In this document: piece after piece, positions 13,832 to 15,976 of the stretch
Position numbering within the stretch: position 1 is the first letter of the stretch
Layout of the letters: every line of letters starts with the position of its first letter
Assembly (NCBI GenBank): GCA_900551095.1
Contig: URUJ01000015.1
Location: forward strand, 1 to 15,976
From: an uncultured Anaerococcus sp.
GTDB lineage: Bacteria; Bacillota; Clostridia; Tissierellales; Peptoniphilaceae
Length of the DNA: 15,976 bases
Direction: 5' to 3'
Made by a program: the position numbers and the translations under genes
The notes under the pieces: generated by a model
What the model was told of the DNA's origin: nothing
Database searches by the model: none
The model's input: the letters and a program-made list of their open reading frames with translations, nothing else

Positions 13832-14948
13832 TACAAATAAAAAAACTAAAAAAAGAGCATCACTCAAAAGCTCGCCATTGGTATTTACTCTTGTTTCAAT
13901 ATTGTTAGGGCTAATTGTTGGAGCAATTGTTTTAGCATTAGCTGGCTATAACCCAATTGAAGCTTATCAAAAGATAATTGAAGGAATTTTTAAATCACCA
14001 AGAAATATGGGATGGGCTATAGTAAATTCTACCCCTATTATCTTAACTGGTTTAGGAGTTTGTTTTGCTTTTAAAACTGGCTTATTTAATATGGGAGCTG
14101 AGGGTCAGTTTATAATCGGAACAACAGTTGGTTTTTTGCTTGGTTATTTAGTAGATTTACCACCTGTTATTCACGTTTTTGTAACAGTTGTTGTTGCATT
14201 ATTAGCAGGATCTATCTATGGAGGTATAGCTGGTTTTGTAAAGGCGAAATTTGGTATCCATGAGGTAATATCAACAATAATGTTAAACTGGATAGCTTTT
14301 TATTTACAAAACTTCGTGGTATATCGTTATCGTATGCCAAACTCCATGAGTAGTTTTGAAGTAAAAGAATCTGCTAAGATAACCTTAGTAAAAAATGCTG
14401 CACAAAAATACGATGGAATTTTTGGTCAATTTTTCAAAGCTCCAATTCACATGGGGATAATATTTGCTATAGTTTGTGCCATATTAATATATTTTATACT
14501 TGCTAAGACAAGTTTAGGATATAAGCTAAAAGCTGTTGGCTTAAATAAAGAAGCGAGTGAATATGGTGGAATTAACGTTAATAATAAAATTATACAATCA
14601 ATGGCTATTTCAGGAGCTATATGTTCTTTAGCAGGTGTTAGCCAAATTTTGGGCTATACTTATTCTTTGCCAATACTATCGGCAATGGAAAATTTTGGTT
14701 TTGATGGACTAGCAGTTGCTCTTTTAGCATCAAACAATCCAATAGGATGTATCTTTTCTGGTATATTTTTAGGATCAATAAAGTATGCGGGAGGTAACCT
14801 TCAAAGGTCAATGGGAGTGCCAAGTGAACTTATTTCGATAATTATAGGTACAATAATCTTATTTACAGCTATTCCATTGATATTTAGAATTCTAAAAGCT
14901 AAGATGAATAAAAAATCAAAAAGAAAGGCAGGTAAAGTAAATGCTTAA
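13824..14948 (+). CDS. ABC transporter permease 1 (NupP-like)
   Basis: This 374-residue integral membrane protein is of the branched-chain/sugar/nucleoside permease type (BPD_transp_2). It has a basic N-terminus (TNKKTKKRASLKS), a first helix at about 18-43 and about eight to ten membrane segments. The family loop GLFNMGAEGQFIIG and the cytoplasmic coupling region LKAVGLNKEASEYGGINV are visible. It should form the pore together with the second permease. It starts within the ATPase gene (8-base overlap) and itself overlaps the next gene by 8 bases, so translation of the three is probably coupled. Compared with permease 2 it is longer, with an extended loop in the middle (about residues 165-210); this size difference is typical of NupP/NupQ pairs. 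Confidence 0.92.
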   Translation: MTDTNKKTKKRASLKSSPLVFTLVSILLGLIVGAIVLALAGYNPIEAYQKIIEGIFKSPRNMGWAIVNSTPIILTGLGVCFAFKTGLFNMGAEGQFIIGTTVGFLLGYLVDLPPVIHVFVTVVVALLAGSIYGGIAGFVKAKFGIHEVISTIMLNWIAFYLQNFVVYRYRMPNSMSSFEVKESAKITLVKNAAQKYDGIFGQFFKAPIHMGIIFAIVCAILIYFILAKTSLGYKLKAVGLNKEASEYGGINVNNKIIQSMAISGAICSLAGVSQILGYTYSLPILSAMENFGFDGLAVALLASNNPIGCIFSGIFLGSIKYAGGNLQRSMGVPSELISIIIGTIILFTAIPLIFRILKAKMNKKSKRKAGKVNA

Positions 14949-15879
14949 TCTAACAATTTTAGGGTTAATAATAGGAAATACCTTATCAAATGCTGCACCT
15001 GTTTTGCTAGCTGGTCTTGGCGGTATGATGTCAGAAAAATCTGGGGTTGTAAATATTGGACTTGAGGGAATGATGACAATTGGAGCATTAATTGGCGCTA
15101 CAGTCGGATATTTCACAAAAAATCCGTGGCTAGGATTTTTGTGTGGTGGACTTGCTGGAATGTTTTTTGGTTTAATCCACGCCTTTGTATCAATAACTCT
15201 TGCTGGTGATCAGACTATTTCGGGTATAGCAATAAATACACTTGCTCCAGGTTTGGCATTATTCCTTTCTAGGATGATTTTTGATGGTGCGACTCAAACT
15301 CCATCAATCGCATTAGAAGATAAGATGCCAAGGCTTTTTGACGGCATGATAAAAAATCAAGCTTTGAAAAATATATTTTCTCAATACGCAAATGTTTATA
15401 TAGCTTTAATTTTCGTTGTATTAGTGTATGTATTTTTGTATAAAACAAAATGGGGACTTAGACTTATTGCTGTAGGAGAACATCCAGTAGCAGCAGAAAG
15501 TTTAGATATATCTGTAGTAGCTATAAGATATGCTGCTGTAATGTTTTCTGGCTTTATGGCAGGTTTAGGTGGTGCGTCTATGTCACTTGCTGTGGTAAGT
15601 GTTTTCTCACCTACATTGATAGCAGGTCAAGGATATATCGCCCTTGTTTGCGTCATTTTTGGTAATTGGAAACCACAAGGAGTATTGATTGGTTCACTAT
15701 TTTTTGGACTAACTCAAGCTATAGCGACATATTTAACAGGAACAACAATACAAATTCCTATGGAATTCGTTTCAATGATTCCGTATATTTCAATATTAAT
15801 TTTCTTAATTATATTTAATAAAAAATCAAATGCCCCTAAGGCTAGTGGTAAACCATACCTTACAGAGGATATAGGATAA
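14941..15879 (+). CDS. ABC transporter permease 2 (NupQ-like)
   Basis: This 312-residue integral membrane protein is the partner of the preceding permease. It shows GVVNIGLEGMMTIGALIGA near the N-terminus (the equivalent of the GLFNMGAEGQF loop), VSITLAGDQTISGIAINTLAPGL, a cytoplasmic LRLIAVGEHPVAAESL coupling region and about eight membrane segments. It has no good ribosome site of its own (AAAGG at 14924-14928 is weak), but it starts 8 bases before the upstream stop, so reinitiation is likely. It is the last gene of the operon, and a strong terminator begins three bases after its stop. Together with the lipoprotein, ATPase and permease 1 it completes an importer, probably for nucleosides. 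Confidence 0.92.
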   Translation: MLNLTILGLIIGNTLSNAAPVLLAGLGGMMSEKSGVVNIGLEGMMTIGALIGATVGYFTKNPWLGFLCGGLAGMFFGLIHAFVSITLAGDQTISGIAINTLAPGLALFLSRMIFDGATQTPSIALEDKMPRLFDGMIKNQALKNIFSQYANVYIALIFVVLVYVFLYKTKWGLRLIAVGEHPVAAESLDISVVAIRYAAVMFSGFMAGLGGASMSLAVVSVFSPTLIAGQGYIALVCVIFGNWKPQGVLIGSLFFGLTQAIATYLTGTTIQIPMEFVSMIPYISILIFLIIFNKKSNAPKASGKPYLTEDIG

Positions 15880-15881
15880 GA

Positions 15882-15919
15882 AAAAATCGTCCAAAGACAA
15901 ACGTCTAAGGACGATTTTT
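15882..15919 (+). terminator. Terminator of the ABC importer operon
   Basis: AAAAATCGTCC (15882-15892) pairs perfectly with GGACGATTTTT (15909-15919). An internal 2x2 A loop separates this from an inner stem AGAC/GTCT around AAAC. The T run lies in the 3' arm and more T-rich sequence (CATTTTG) follows. Confidence 0.9.
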
Positions 15920-15928
15920 CATTTTGTC

Positions 15929-15965
15929 CACTTAAGTGAGTTGAGCGAACGAAAGAGAGCGAAAC
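15929..15965. repeat. Palindrome plus short direct repeat at window end
   Basis: CACTTAAGTG (15929-15938) is a perfect 10-base palindrome. It is followed by GAGCGAAC (15943-15950) and GAGCGAAAC (15957-15965), a short imperfect direct repeat. This stretch is richer in GC than its surroundings, belongs to no gene I can see and may be the edge of a dispersed intergenic repeat cut by the window end. Confidence 0.35.
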
Positions 15966-15976
15966 AATAAACCACC

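Overview
The window is a low-GC chromosomal segment with Shine-Dalgarno starts (AGGAGG-type), short intergenic gaps and many rho-independent-type hairpins. Gene content (DegV, Spx/ArsC-like protein, BrnQ, MgtE, a BMP-family lipoprotein with a LAAC lipobox, DUF4230, DUF1624) suits an anaerobic Gram-positive Firmicute. My best guess is a Peptoniphilaceae-type organism such as Anaerococcus or Peptoniphilus, but this is inference, since no marker gene or RNA gene is present. I see no mobile elements, tRNA, rRNA or CRISPR arrays.

Layout. 1-1358: a small unknown protein and a tandem GNAT acetyltransferase, probably cotranscribed, ending at a hairpin shared with a convergent membrane-anchored endonuclease/exonuclease/phosphatase-fold protein (1418-2479, minus). 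2582-3277: a YjjG-like HAD phosphatase. 3278-3494: a structured leader with a candidate promoter, three stem-loops and a 15-codon ORF with a near-perfect ribosome binding site, ahead of the magnesium transporter gene mgtE (3495-4820). 4988-6739: an Spx/ArsC-like thioredoxin-fold protein, then the branched-chain amino-acid carrier brnQ with its own promoter. 6790-8346: a DegV fatty-acid-binding protein and trmB, separated by a terminator that starts inside the degV coding sequence. 8401-8997: a DUF4230 protein, convergent with a DUF1624 (HGSNAT-like) membrane protein (9023-9730, minus). 9792-11066: folC, divergent from the DUF1624 gene with overlapping extended -10 promoters. 11142-15879: a complete four-gene ABC importer of the BMP/NupNOPQ type (lipoprotein, double ATPase, two permeases), probably for nucleosides. 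It has an attenuator-like hairpin after the lipoprotein gene and a strong terminator at the end.

Most of the window is housekeeping metabolism and transport. The least explained part is the mgtE leader. A short basic peptide ORF there ends exactly at the base of a stem-loop, which suggests translation-coupled control of magnesium uptake. A second point is TrmB, where the usual Asp of the NFSDPWP motif reads Thr (NFSTPWP).
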